A stretch of 64,000 nt of DNA from Radiobacillus kanasensis (lineage in GTDB: Bacteria; Bacillota; Bacilli; Bacillales; Amphibacillaceae): assembly GCF_021049245.1 (NCBI RefSeq), contig NZ_CP088020.1, forward strand, positions 998,001-1,062,000, in the 5' to 3' direction. Below, one piece after another: positions 33,935 through 41,984 of the stretch. Position numbers and translations under genes: made by a program. Within the stretch, counting starts at the first letter, position 1. Each line of letters starts with the position of its first letter. Below the pieces are notes generated by a model that was not told the DNA's origin, did not search any database, and worked only from the letters and a program-made list of their open reading frames with translations.

Positions 33935-34213
33935 ATTCGGCGTTTACGCCCAAGAATCCGGCGATTCATTTCATAATTCGGCGCTCAGTCCACGTTTTCC
34001 GGCGAAAAAATCCATAATCCGGCGGTTTCAAATTATTCGGCGTTTACGCCCAAGAAACCGGCGATTCATTTCATAATTCGGCGTTCGGTCCACATTTTCC
34101 GGCGAAAAAATCCATAATCCGGCGATTTCAATTTATCCGGCGTTTTTACGCCCAAGAATACGGCGGTTCATTTCGTAATTCGGCGCTCGGTCCACATTTC
34201 CGGCGAACGAAAC
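33935..34213. repeat. Tandem array of 100-bp repeats with CGGCG every ~20 bp
   Basis: Three units start at 33935, 34035 and 34135, exactly 100 bases apart; the third is cut short near 34213. Each unit holds the same sequence of sub-motifs, with CGGCG at 33938, 33959, 33979, 34000 and 34020, then 34038, 34059, 34079, 34100 and 34120, then 34138, 34161, 34181 and 34201. Most are preceded by AT or TT plus TC/CC, giving TTCGGCG or TCCGGCG. The array lies between a terminator and the end of the converging carbonic anhydrase gene. No ORF is supported across it. Confidence 0.85.
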
Positions 34214-34274
34214 GCCGCTCACACCAAAAACAAAAGCCTTGTCCTCATTTGCCGAGCTCCTATTTCACAGCCTA

Positions 34275-34829
34275 TTAATATCCGCGCTCTACCAAATCAA
34301 GCTTCCCAGTCTTCGGATCAATAACTAGTCCGTGAACCGGTGTACCTGCTGGAAGCAGAGGGTGGTTCCGTAAAATCTCCACACTATTTTGTACAGACGC
34401 TTCAACTGTGTCAAAACCTTTTAACCACTGTTTTAAATCTAGTCCAGCATGCTCCAATGTTTGCACCTTTTCTTCGGAAACACCGCGTTTTTTCATGCGA
34501 TCTAGTACAGCTTCTCCTTCTAATTTACCCATTCCGCAACGGTGATGTCCGATAATGAAGACTTCATCTGCTTCTAGCATATAAAGCGCGATAAGAATAC
34601 TGCGAACGACACTATCAAAAGGGCTCGTAATGATTCCGCCGGCGTTTTTTACCATTTTAACGTCCCCGTTTTTAATGTTCATTGCGTTTGGTAGAAGTTC
34701 GATGAGTCGTGTATCCATGCAGCTTAATACAACTGCTCGTTTTTTCGGCAGCCCTTCCACCTCATATGGAACATACAATTCCTCTTCTACAAATTTCTGG
34801 TTAAAGGATAATACATCATCTAATAACAT
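34275..34829 (-). CDS. Beta-class carbonic anhydrase
   Basis: A 184-residue enzyme that interconverts CO2 and bicarbonate in the cytoplasm. The zinc ligands are visible: Cys 37 in LSCMDTRL (with the Asp-Arg dyad 39/41), His 95 and Cys 98 in GHHRCGMG. The C-terminal VHGLVIDPKTGKLDLVERGY is typical of the Bacillus group, and the length and N-terminus resemble B. subtilis YtiB. The gene is monocistronic, divergent from the bmr leader and convergent to the repeat array. Confidence 0.92.
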   Translation of the reverse strand: MLLDDVLSFNQKFVEEELYVPYEVEGLPKKRAVVLSCMDTRLIELLPNAMNIKNGDVKMVKNAGGIITSPFDSVVRSILIALYMLEADEVFIIGHHRCGMGKLEGEAVLDRMKKRGVSEEKVQTLEHAGLDLKQWLKGFDTVEASVQNSVEILRNHPLLPAGTPVHGLVIDPKTGKLDLVERGY

Positions 34830-34962
34830 AGTTTCTACTCCCCTATCTTCATTTGTTCTCTATATTAAAATACCAGAAATTTTTAATTAATGAAAATATC
34901 CCATTGACTTTGAAAATCGGAAAGCATACTATAGAGGAAATTTATGAGAGGAGGTCACCAAA

Positions 34963-35052
34963 ATGGAAAAAGTTATCGCAGTGAAACAATACCAGATTGT
35001 AGGATACTACAACTTCATATCGAACGTGACCTTCGCTGAACGTGTATTCTAA
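34963..35052 (+). CDS. 29-residue leader peptide upstream of bmrCD
   Basis: An ATG at 34963 with a strong GAGAGGAGGT site opens 29 codons rich in aromatic and hydrophobic residues (QYQIVGYYNFISNV). Codons near its end (35024-35032) are perfectly complementary to 35111-35119, just before an intrinsic terminator. That layout suits a translated leader whose ribosome position decides whether the terminator forms, as in antibiotic-induced attenuators. No function as a protein is expected. Confidence 0.6.
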   Translation: MEKVIAVKQYQIVGYYNFISNVTFAERVF

Positions 35053-35154
35053 TATTCGTGCATAAATTGGGATAGAAGTATATTTCGTACAGGTTTATAG
35101 GAAGTAATGTAGGTCACGTGAAAAGAGTCCGTGGCTATTTTTGTGCGTTTTTTT

Positions 35155-35190
35155 AACCGCATGCGTCTAGGGACGTATGCGGTTTTTTTA
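35155..35190 (+). terminator. Intrinsic terminator/attenuator in the bmrCD leader
   Basis: A 13-bp stem with one wobble (35155-35167 with 35172-35184) and a seven-T tail lies between the first leader peptide and the transporter genes. A preceding TTTGTGCGTTTTTTT can compete for the CCGCA strand. Confidence 0.8.
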
Positions 35191-35258
35191 ATTCTTATGT
35201 TAGTTTGCAAGGGTTCTATCCTTTGCTTTCTATATAAAAAATTTGGAGGGATGATTTT

Positions 35259-35318
35259 ATGCTAATCACAAAAATGAAAAATGAAAAGTTGTTCGACGGA
35301 AGGAACGAGAGCGGATAG
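35259..35318 (+). CDS. 19-residue micro-ORF in the bmrCD leader
   Basis: An ATG preceded by GGAGGGATGA encodes 19 charged residues (KMKNEKLFDGRNESG). It has a convincing ribosome site but no recognisable product. It may be a second upstream ORF. Confidence 0.35.
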   Translation: MLITKMKNEKLFDGRNESG

Positions 35319-35352
35319 TAAAACAAGTTCAAATGTAAAAGAAGGTGGCAGC

Positions 35353-35499
35353 ATGTTTAACATTTTTATACGATTTAATGGAAAATTTAACCAGTACTTT
35401 AGAAGATACACATTCGTATTTATTATTAAATTTAAAATGAAATATAAACTTCCTATGGTTGATCGTACGGTGTTAATCGTTTCTAGAAACCATAGCTAA
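35353..35499 (+). CDS. bmrB: 48-residue leader peptide (BmrB-like) imitating the BmrC N-terminus
   Basis: The ATG at 35353 follows AAGGTGG. The first 21 residues align without gaps to the start of BmrC encoded 255 bases downstream: nine of 21 match, including MF, the RYTF block and spaced Phe/Tyr. The rest is basic and hydrophobic (FVFIIKFKMKYKLPMV). In B. subtilis the equivalent place holds BmrB, a leader peptide whose translation governs read-through into bmrCD. An 8-bp inverted repeat (35453-35460 with 35488-35495) covers the last codons. The gene symbol rests on position and not on sequence comparison. Confidence 0.6.
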   Translation: MFNIFIRFNGKFNQYFRRYTFVFIIKFKMKYKLPMVDRTVLIVSRNHS

Positions 35500-35520
35500 A
35501 AAAATGAAGGAGGAAATGAA

Positions 35521-35577
35521 ATGGCTTTGACAAGATCTGAGATTGCAAAAAATGAAGAATGGAAAGAAAGTGGCTAG
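35521..35577 (+). CDS. 18-residue micro-ORF immediately before bmrC
   Basis: An ATG after GAAGGAGGAAATGAA encodes 18 residues (MALTRSEIAKNEEWKESG). It ends 30 bases before bmrC. The ribosome site is strong, so it is probably translated; function unknown. Confidence 0.35.
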   Translation: MALTRSEIAKNEEWKESG

Positions 35578-35607
35578 TGGAACGAATAAAAAGAAGTAGG
35601 TGAATGC

Positions 35608-37356
35608 ATGTTTCAAGTGTTTAAGAAGTTAGATTGGTTTTTTAAAAAATATTGGAAAAGATACACATTTGCGATAACCGCACTTATAATTGGAAGCTTG
35701 ATTGAGATAATCCCACCTCGATTAATTGGAATGGCGATTGATGAAATTCAATTTAATACGCTAACGATGGATCGTATAGTGGAGATTTTACTTATCTTCG
35801 GTGGGCTTATCATCGCAAGCTATTCTATCAATTTTTTATGGGATTATACATTATTTAGTGGAGCAATGATTATGGAGCGCACCATGCGCTCCCGTTTAAT
35901 GGGGCACTTTTTACGGATGACCCCAACCTTTTTTGGAAAGAACCGGACAGGAGATTTAATGGCCAGATCTACCAATGATTTAAAAGCCATTTCCTTAACT
36001 ACAGGCTTTGGTGTTTTAACATTAGTAGATTCTAGTGTCTTTATGTTGATGATTATTGCCATGATGGGCTTTTCAATTAGCTGGAAGTTAACAATTGCAG
36101 CACTCATTCCACTTCCAATTATGGCAGTGGTCATGCATAAGTATGGGAATGTGATCCATAATCGCTTTACGAAAGCACAAGCAGCTTTCGGGGAAATGAA
36201 TAACGATGTGCTGGAATCCATTCGAGGAGTTCGCGTTTTACGGGCATTCGCACAAGAGACTCATGATAGTGATAGATTTCAAGTGATGACGGAAGATGTT
36301 TATGAGAAAAATATTGCGGTTGCCAAGATTGATGCGCTTTTCGAACCAACGATGAAAATATTAGTAGGCTTATCTTATACAATAGGTCTAGGATACGGGG
36401 CAACCTTAGTGTTTCAAAATACGTTAACACTTGGGGAACTCGTATCCTTCAACGTGTACCTAGGGATGTTAATTTGGCCAATGTTTGCAGTGGGCGAGCT
36501 AATCAACGTCATGCAAAGGGGAAATGCTTCCCTTGATCGTGTGAATGAAACTTTAGACTATAAAGCTGATGTGGAAGATCCGCAGCATCCACAGTTAGTT
36601 GGTAGTTTGAATTCCATAGAATTTGAGGGTGTGAGTTTCCAATATCCGGACACGGAGGAACCACAGCTGTCTCATATTAACTTGAAAGTGGAACAAGGAG
36701 AGACGATTGGAGTAGTAGGAAAAACTGGGTCTGGAAAAACAACCTTATTCCGATTACTGCTACGTGAATATCCAGGAGTAACTGGCTCTCTTCGTTTGTC
36801 TGGAGTCTCGATTGATGAACTTCCATTAGAAGTAACGAGAGGTTGGATTGGATATGTACCGCAGGAACAAATTATGTTCTCGCGTACCATTCGAGAAAAC
36901 ATTCAGTTTGGAAAAAGTGAGGCAACGGATGAAGAGATTTATCGTGTGATGGAGATGGCTCATTTTCTAGACGATATTAAAAATTTGCCTAAGGGATTGG
37001 ACACAAAAGTCGGAGAGAGCGGGGTCACTCTTTCCGGTGGTCAAAAACAACGTGTTGCCTTGGCACGTGCATTTATTAAAGACCCAAACCTATTGTTGCT
37101 TGATGATGCCTTATCAGCCGTAGATGGAAAAACAGAAACATTGATCATTAACCATCTCAAGCAAGAGAGAAAAGGAAAAACAACCTTTATTACAGCTCAT
37201 CGAATGTCAGCTGTTCAGCATGCTGACCAGATTATTGTACTCGATGATGGAAAAATTGTAGAGCGTGGTACGCATGACGAACTCATGAAGACAGAGGGTT
37301 GGTATTGTGAGCAGTATAAACTGCAGCAGTTAGAGGAACAGGAGGTGAGCTCCTAA
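35608..37356 (+). CDS. bmrC: Heterodimeric multidrug ABC exporter subunit BmrC
   Basis: A 582-residue half-transporter: six membrane helices (~20-320) and a nucleotide-binding domain. Walker A is GKTGSGKTT, the signature is intact (LSGGQKQRVALARA), and Walker B ends in Asp-Asp (LLLLDDALSAVD), so the catalytic Glu is replaced by Asp. With BmrD this makes one weak and one active ATP site, known for heterodimeric exporters such as BmrCD. The length matches B. subtilis BmrC. Its stop overlaps the bmrD start. A long leader with small ORFs and an attenuator precedes it, so induction by ribosome-targeting drugs is plausible. Confidence 0.92.
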   Translation: MFQVFKKLDWFFKKYWKRYTFAITALIIGSLIEIIPPRLIGMAIDEIQFNTLTMDRIVEILLIFGGLIIASYSINFLWDYTLFSGAMIMERTMRSRLMGHFLRMTPTFFGKNRTGDLMARSTNDLKAISLTTGFGVLTLVDSSVFMLMIIAMMGFSISWKLTIAALIPLPIMAVVMHKYGNVIHNRFTKAQAAFGEMNNDVLESIRGVRVLRAFAQETHDSDRFQVMTEDVYEKNIAVAKIDALFEPTMKILVGLSYTIGLGYGATLVFQNTLTLGELVSFNVYLGMLIWPMFAVGELINVMQRGNASLDRVNETLDYKADVEDPQHPQLVGSLNSIEFEGVSFQYPDTEEPQLSHINLKVEQGETIGVVGKTGSGKTTLFRLLLREYPGVTGSLRLSGVSIDELPLEVTRGWIGYVPQEQIMFSRTIRENIQFGKSEATDEEIYRVMEMAHFLDDIKNLPKGLDTKVGESGVTLSGGQKQRVALARAFIKDPNLLLLDDALSAVDGKTETLIINHLKQERKGKTTFITAHRMSAVQHADQIIVLDDGKIVERGTHDELMKTEGWYCEQYKLQQLEEQEVSS

Positions 37357-39386
37357 TGAAGAAGACAACGGAACGTCGTTTATTTGATTATGCGATGCAG
37401 TTTAAAAAGATTATTATGATAGGCTTAGTTTGCCTTATCATAGCCGTAGGACTGGAGCTTGCTGGTCCGCTGATTGCAAAGCGAGTCATTGACGAACATA
37501 TTACAGGGGTAGAAACTACGTGGTTTCAAGTAGAAGAAAACGATGATCGATACACGGTTGCCTTTGCAGGGAACTTTTATAAACGGTCAGATCGTATGGA
37601 AGCAAGCGATGAAAAGGTAGCAGAAGCGACCGTTTTACAAGTGAAGCGATCCTATTACTTCATTCATGAGAAAGTTCCTTTAGAAGGACAACGAAATGTA
37701 AACGATGGAACAATTACGATTCAAACACAGGATAAAGAAGTCAAGACACAAGGAGAACGCTTGTCATTGTCGGAGCTTTATTCGTTCTTCCAGCCAGAGC
37801 AACGACCTATTATGTATTTGCTCGGCTTGTATGTTGCGCTGTTGCTGATTGCATCTGTCTTCCAATTTGGAAAAACATATAACTTGCAGAAGGCGAGTAA
37901 TCGGATTGTACAGCAAATGAGAAATGATATCTTTGCTCATACCCAAAAGGTACCAATCGATTATTACATCAATCGACCAGCTGGGAAAATCGTAGCTCGC
38001 ATTACAAATGATACGGAAGCAATTAGAGATCTCTATGAACGAGTTCTATCCGTATTCATTACGAGCTTTATTTACATGGCAGGGATTTACATTGCCTTGT
38101 TCATCTTAGATATCCGATTAGCTTTATTCTGCTTATTGCTTATTCCGATTATCTATGTCTGGATGAAAGTATATAAGTATTTTGGATCTAAATACAACAA
38201 AGTAGTCCGATCTACGATTAGTGAAATCAATGGAAATATTAACGAATCCATTCAGGGCATGCCAATCATTCAAGCTTTTCGTAAAGAAAAGCAGATTAAT
38301 GAGGAATTTGAAGTGCTCAATACAAGGCATTTCACGTATCAAAGAAAGCTTGTTAAATTAAGCGCCTTAACCTCCCATAATCTAGTAAACGTCCTTCGTA
38401 ACATAGCGTTCGTTGCGTTTATTTGGTACTTTGGATCGCAATCACTAGGCGTTGGAAGTATCGTGACCGTTGGGGTATTGTATGCATTCGTCGACTATTT
38501 AACCAGGTTATTCGAACCTGTCACAAATATGGTGAACCAATTACCACTATTGGAACAGGCTCGTGTAGGAGCAGGAAGAGTGTTTGAATTGTTAGATGAG
38601 GATGGAGAAGAACCGATCCATTCCCCGATTGACAAATACCAAGGGCTTGTGAAGTTTGAGAAGGTTTCCTTTTCCTATGACGGTGAAGAATATGTTTTAA
38701 AGGATATCGATTTTAATATATTTCCCGGACAGACCGCTGCGTTTGTTGGGCATACTGGATCAGGAAAAAGCTCGATTATGAATCTATTGTTCCGTTTTTA
38801 TGACCCTCAAAGAGGGAGAATTACCATAGATGGAATCGACACGAAAAGCCTGTCTCGACAACAAATACGAAGTCATATGGGGATTGTATTACAGGATCCA
38901 TTCCTATTTACCGGAACGATTTTGTCGAATGTCACGATGAATGACCCGGATATTTCCCGGGAAATGGCGATTTCTGCTTTAGAAGCAGTTGGCGCTGACA
39001 AATTTATCAACAAACTGCCTGAGAAGTACGATGAACCAGTTAAAGAAGGCGGTTCGACATTATCCATGGGAGAGCGTCAGTTGATCTCCTTTGCTAGAGC
39101 CTTAGCCTTCAATCCGTCTATTTTAATATTAGATGAGGCTACTGCGAACATTGATACAGAAACAGAATCGATCATTCAACGAGCACTTGAGGTCTTGAAA
39201 AAAGGAAGAACAACGCTTGTTATTGCACACCGGCTATCAACGATTCAACAAGCTGACCAAATTCTTGTATTAGATCATGGTGTCATTAAGGAAAGAGGAA
39301 ATCATGAGCAACTAATAGAAGAAAAAGGCTTGTATTATCAGATGTATCAGATGCAAAAAGGAAAAATGAACCGAAAAGCAATGTGA
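37356..39386 (+). CDS. bmrD: Heterodimeric multidrug ABC exporter subunit BmrD
   Basis: A 676-residue half-transporter, longer than BmrC because of an insert of ~100 residues after the first helix (~45-140, YTVAFAGNFYKRSDRMEA) that is typical of the BmrD/YheH group and should lie outside the membrane. The nucleotide-binding domain has Walker A GHTGSGKSS and a full Walker B (ILILDEATANID) but a degenerate signature, LSMGERQLISFARAL. Its Walker A/B pairs with the intact signature of BmrC to form the active site. AGGAGGTGAG inside the end of bmrC serves as its ribosome site. A strong terminator follows. Confidence 0.92.
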   Translation: MKKTTERRLFDYAMQFKKIIMIGLVCLIIAVGLELAGPLIAKRVIDEHITGVETTWFQVEENDDRYTVAFAGNFYKRSDRMEASDEKVAEATVLQVKRSYYFIHEKVPLEGQRNVNDGTITIQTQDKEVKTQGERLSLSELYSFFQPEQRPIMYLLGLYVALLLIASVFQFGKTYNLQKASNRIVQQMRNDIFAHTQKVPIDYYINRPAGKIVARITNDTEAIRDLYERVLSVFITSFIYMAGIYIALFILDIRLALFCLLLIPIIYVWMKVYKYFGSKYNKVVRSTISEINGNINESIQGMPIIQAFRKEKQINEEFEVLNTRHFTYQRKLVKLSALTSHNLVNVLRNIAFVAFIWYFGSQSLGVGSIVTVGVLYAFVDYLTRLFEPVTNMVNQLPLLEQARVGAGRVFELLDEDGEEPIHSPIDKYQGLVKFEKVSFSYDGEEYVLKDIDFNIFPGQTAAFVGHTGSGKSSIMNLLFRFYDPQRGRITIDGIDTKSLSRQQIRSHMGIVLQDPFLFTGTILSNVTMNDPDISREMAISALEAVGADKFINKLPEKYDEPVKEGGSTLSMGERQLISFARALAFNPSILILDEATANIDTETESIIQRALEVLKKGRTTLVIAHRLSTIQQADQILVLDHGVIKERGNHEQLIEEKGLYYQMYQMQKGKMNRKAM

Positions 39387-39427
39387 GAAAAAGCCCTTTG
39401 GTCTGTAATGATCAAAGGGCTTTTTCA
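39387..39427 (+). terminator. Terminator of the bmrCD operon
   Basis: A 14-bp perfect stem, GAAAAAGCCCTTTG with CAAAGGGCTTTTTC, closes the operon. Confidence 0.85.
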
Positions 39428-39488
39428 AAATGGATAATTAAAAGTATGCTAGTATAGGACTAACTAGATGCAAGCTCGAGGTGACGAG

Positions 39489-40301
39489 ATGAAGGAACAA
39501 GATCACGATGTGATTGATAAAGACTTACATGAAGATTTAAGCGATGAAGAAATGCTTGAAATATTAGAAGAAGAAAAAAAGCGTGGGAAAGAGACTCCAT
39601 CAAAAGGGCCGGCATCGAAAAGTCCTACCCTAAAATGGGCGATTTGGCTTATTGCAATTGCTATGTTTATCCAAGTCATTGCGATCATTCCGAAAGCATT
39701 TCCTGTCGCAGCTTTTGATTTTCTTTCTACTTCTGCTCGGCTTATGACCAATCCGGAAATTGACCAATACCAGGAGGCAGTTGTTGTCGTGGAGGCAGGA
39801 GAGTCAAGAGGAACCGGATTCTCTTTCACAAAAGATGGGCTTGTTTTAACGAATTATCATGTCATTGACGAAACGCTAGAAGAACAAATTTACGTTGCCT
39901 ATCCGGAAGAAGGACTAAAAGATGCAACTGTAGTGGCAGAATACCCCGAGATTGATTTAGCCGTTCTTCAAGTAGAATCAAAAGAGTCGTTGCCTTATCT
40001 TCCCTTAGCGGAACAAAAGAATCATAAAAATCAAGAGCATATATACTTTATTGGAAATCCACTGCGTTTTGAAGGAATTGCCAATGAAGGAGAAGTAATT
40101 GGCTATACGTCTTTAGATGACTGGGATCAAGATGTCCTTATGCTAGATGCTCCGGTCTATCATGGGAACAGTGGTAGTCCTGTTATAAACAAAGACGGCA
40201 AAGTCATTGCCGTGATCTTTGCCACACTTGATCACCAGGAGCATGGCAGAGTAGGGTTGGCAGTTCCTATCGATTTGTTTCATGAAGTTTATAAGAATTA
40301 G
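39489..40301 (+). CDS. Membrane-anchored trypsin-like serine protease
   Basis: A protein of about 270 residues. An acidic N-terminal cytoplasmic tail (~1-50, DLSDEEMLEILEEEKKRGKE) precedes one membrane helix (~58-78, WAIWLIAIAMFIQVIAIIP) and an external trypsin-fold domain. The catalytic triad is visible: His 124 (LTNYHVID), Asp 156 (EIDLAVLQ) and Ser 228 (HGNSGSPVI). It lacks a PDZ domain, unlike HtrA. Such proteases act in surface protein quality control, though the substrate is unknown. ATG 39489 follows GAGGTGACGAG; an earlier in-frame ATG at 39468 would contain that site. Confidence 0.88.
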   Translation: MKEQDHDVIDKDLHEDLSDEEMLEILEEEKKRGKETPSKGPASKSPTLKWAIWLIAIAMFIQVIAIIPKAFPVAAFDFLSTSARLMTNPEIDQYQEAVVVVEAGESRGTGFSFTKDGLVLTNYHVIDETLEEQIYVAYPEEGLKDATVVAEYPEIDLAVLQVESKESLPYLPLAEQKNHKNQEHIYFIGNPLRFEGIANEGEVIGYTSLDDWDQDVLMLDAPVYHGNSGSPVINKDGKVIAVIFATLDHQEHGRVGLAVPIDLFHEVYKN

Positions 40302-40860
40302 TTGGTAATACTGTCTCAATGATAATAAGATCCGAACTATGGTTCCGAAATCCACTAAAACTCGAATTAGTTCGAATTTTTCTTTTAGGTGCTTGTGAGG
40401 GGATTGAGGCCAAAGTGAAAACAAGTTAAGTCGCTGTTATCCAGCTCTTGAGCGCCGATATAAATTCTTTCTTTGATTTCAAAAAAACACTGATACCGAA
40501 AAAAATCTCCTACAAAAATATCTAAGCAGATATTCAGACAGAGTAAACGAAAACAAAAGCAATTTTCAAAACCAAAAAGGAGCCCTTAGGATGAAGTCTT
40601 CCTACGATTAGCGGATTAGTTGTACTGTTTCCACAGAAAGTGGCTATCCGCAACGGAAAACAATCTAGTCTGGGTTCCTTTTTTTATGAAGAGAAAGTGA
40701 TCTGGGTTTTTCATATATTAAGAAATTTTACCGTTCTTCTAACAATTAGATTAAAATATAGGACAAAAGCAGTAGATTTTGACAAACTTTTTAAAGAAAA
40801 TGTAATCATCCTGTCCTCGTTTATAAGAGGAAAGTCGGGTATTGTATACATAGTATAAAC
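40302..40860. other. Intergenic region with a foldable element
   Basis: No gene with a ribosome site is supported. Between 40574 and 40685 the sequence can fold into one long hairpin: AAAAAGGAGCCC pairs with GGGTTCCTTTTT at the ends (one mismatch) and GCGGATTAG with CTATCCGC inside. The rest is AT-rich. Weak ORFs across it are judged spurious. Confidence 0.4.
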
Positions 40861-41246
40861 TAATGATTATTGGAGACTATTGTGATGTTTAGTGTCTTTA
40901 TCTATAAGTGCTTGTACAAAAAGGAGGATGAAAATCGCAAAGACATTCAAGGCGGCCCAGCTTTGAGTACCGGAATGTATGTTTATGGATACATGAGGAA
41001 GGCAACTTCAGCGAATGCACTTCTTTTGCTGCCTTTTAACGAGGTATCTTACTTCCTTGAATTGCTTGGAGACAAGGGTGCACCGTTCTTCAGAGAAGCA
41101 AGCAAACGCAGAATTTCAAAGCGATTTTCACCGGACTTTTTGAACATCTTATATAAATTTTGTAAGTTTTATCTAATCGAACGCCTAGAAACACCCATAA
41201 ACAATCTCTCAAGTTCGAAATATATAACAGCTGGAGGGGATGACAG
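40861..41246 (+). promoter_or_regulatory. Upstream region of sigI
   Basis: A 126-codon frame crosses this stretch but has no ribosome site and an odd composition, so I treat the stretch as regulatory. It contains small inverted repeats (ATGTAT-N8-ATACAT near 40978 and AAGGCA with TGCCTT over 40998-41037). An AAAAAGGAGGATGAAAATCGC start-like sequence at 40918 opens only 12 codons. The SigI-like promoter lies at the 3' end. Confidence 0.35.
41191..41219 (+). promoter_or_regulatory. Candidate SigI autoregulatory promoter
   Basis: ACACCC (41191-41196) and CGAA (41216-41219) resemble the -35 and -10 elements reported for SigI promoters. It ends about 28 bases ahead of the sigI start, where autoregulation would be expected. 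Confidence 0.4.
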
Positions 41247-41984
41247 TTGATTACGAACCGGTTCCGAAAAACTAGCAATGATTCCCTAGCTAGCCAGGTT
41301 CATCTTGTCCAGCAAGGTGATACAGAGCTTCAAAATCAGCTGATTGATGCTTATAAGCCATTTATTGCTAAAGCCGTCTCGGAAGTTTGTAAACGATATA
41401 TAGATCCTACAATAGACGATGAGTTTAGCATCGGTTTATCTGCGTTTAATGAGGCAATGCTCGCCTATTCCTCTGATAAGGGAAGCGCTTTTCTTTCCTT
41501 TGCTAAATTAGTCATCAAACGAAAAGTGATAGACTACATTAGGCACGACCAAACTAGACTAGTGGCTGCATCTTTGGATGAAACCTATGATGAAGAGCAG
41601 ATGGATAATCCATTAGAGATTAGCGCAGCGAAAGCCATTCATCAGGAGGAAATCGATCAATGGCATAGAAGAGAGGAATTACTGGAGTTAGAGCTTAAGT
41701 TAAGAGAGTACAAAATTTCCTTTAAAGAATTAACGGTTATTTCACCGAAACACCAAGATGCTCGAGAATCTGCTATTGAAGTTGCTAGACTTTTGTATGA
41801 GGATTCTGAGTTAAGGGAGTATGTTTATAAGAAAAGGAAGATTCCAATTAAGTCCCTTGTAGATCGAGTAAAAGTAAGTAAAAAAACGCTAGAGCGAAAT
41901 AGAAAGTACATTCTAGCCATTTTCATCATATTAAGCGAGGATTTTCTTTATCTCCGTGACTATTTGAAGGGGGTGGGGCAGTGA
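41247..41984 (+). CDS. sigI: RNA polymerase sigma factor SigI
   Basis: A 245-residue sigma-70-related factor. Region 2 is visible as AYKPFIAKAVSEVCKRYIDPTIDDEFSIG and FLSFAKLVIKRKVIDYIRHD; the C-terminal half has RLLYEDSELREYVYKKRKIPIKSLVDRV and a helix-turn-helix VSKKTLERNRKYI specific to the SigI group. It starts at TTG behind GGAGGGGATGA. In Bacillus SigI responds to heat and envelope stress and is held at the membrane by RsgI, the next gene, which it overlaps by four bases. Confidence 0.93.
   Translation: MITNRFRKTSNDSLASQVHLVQQGDTELQNQLIDAYKPFIAKAVSEVCKRYIDPTIDDEFSIGLSAFNEAMLAYSSDKGSAFLSFAKLVIKRKVIDYIRHDQTRLVAASLDETYDEEQMDNPLEISAAKAIHQEEIDQWHRREELLELELKLREYKISFKELTVISPKHQDARESAIEVARLLYEDSELREYVYKKRKIPIKSLVDRVKVSKKTLERNRKYILAIFIILSEDFLYLRDYLKGVGQ

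Noticed and set aside
33831..34076. 81-codon ORF across the 100-bp repeats
   Set aside because: It starts inside the aldo/keto reductase gene in another frame and simply translates the terminator and repeat array.
33935..34213. CRISPR array
   Set aside because: The 100-bp units are near-identical along their whole length, with no repeat-spacer alternation and no cas genes nearby.
40640..40858. 72-codon plus-strand ORF
   Set aside because: It has no ribosome site, its N-terminal part lies inside the hairpin element at 40574-40685, and its codon use is unlike neighbouring genes.
40870..41250. 126-codon ORF upstream of sigI
   Set aside because: There is no ribosome site, no recognisable domain and an odd composition, and it runs through the candidate SigI promoter; treated as regulatory sequence.
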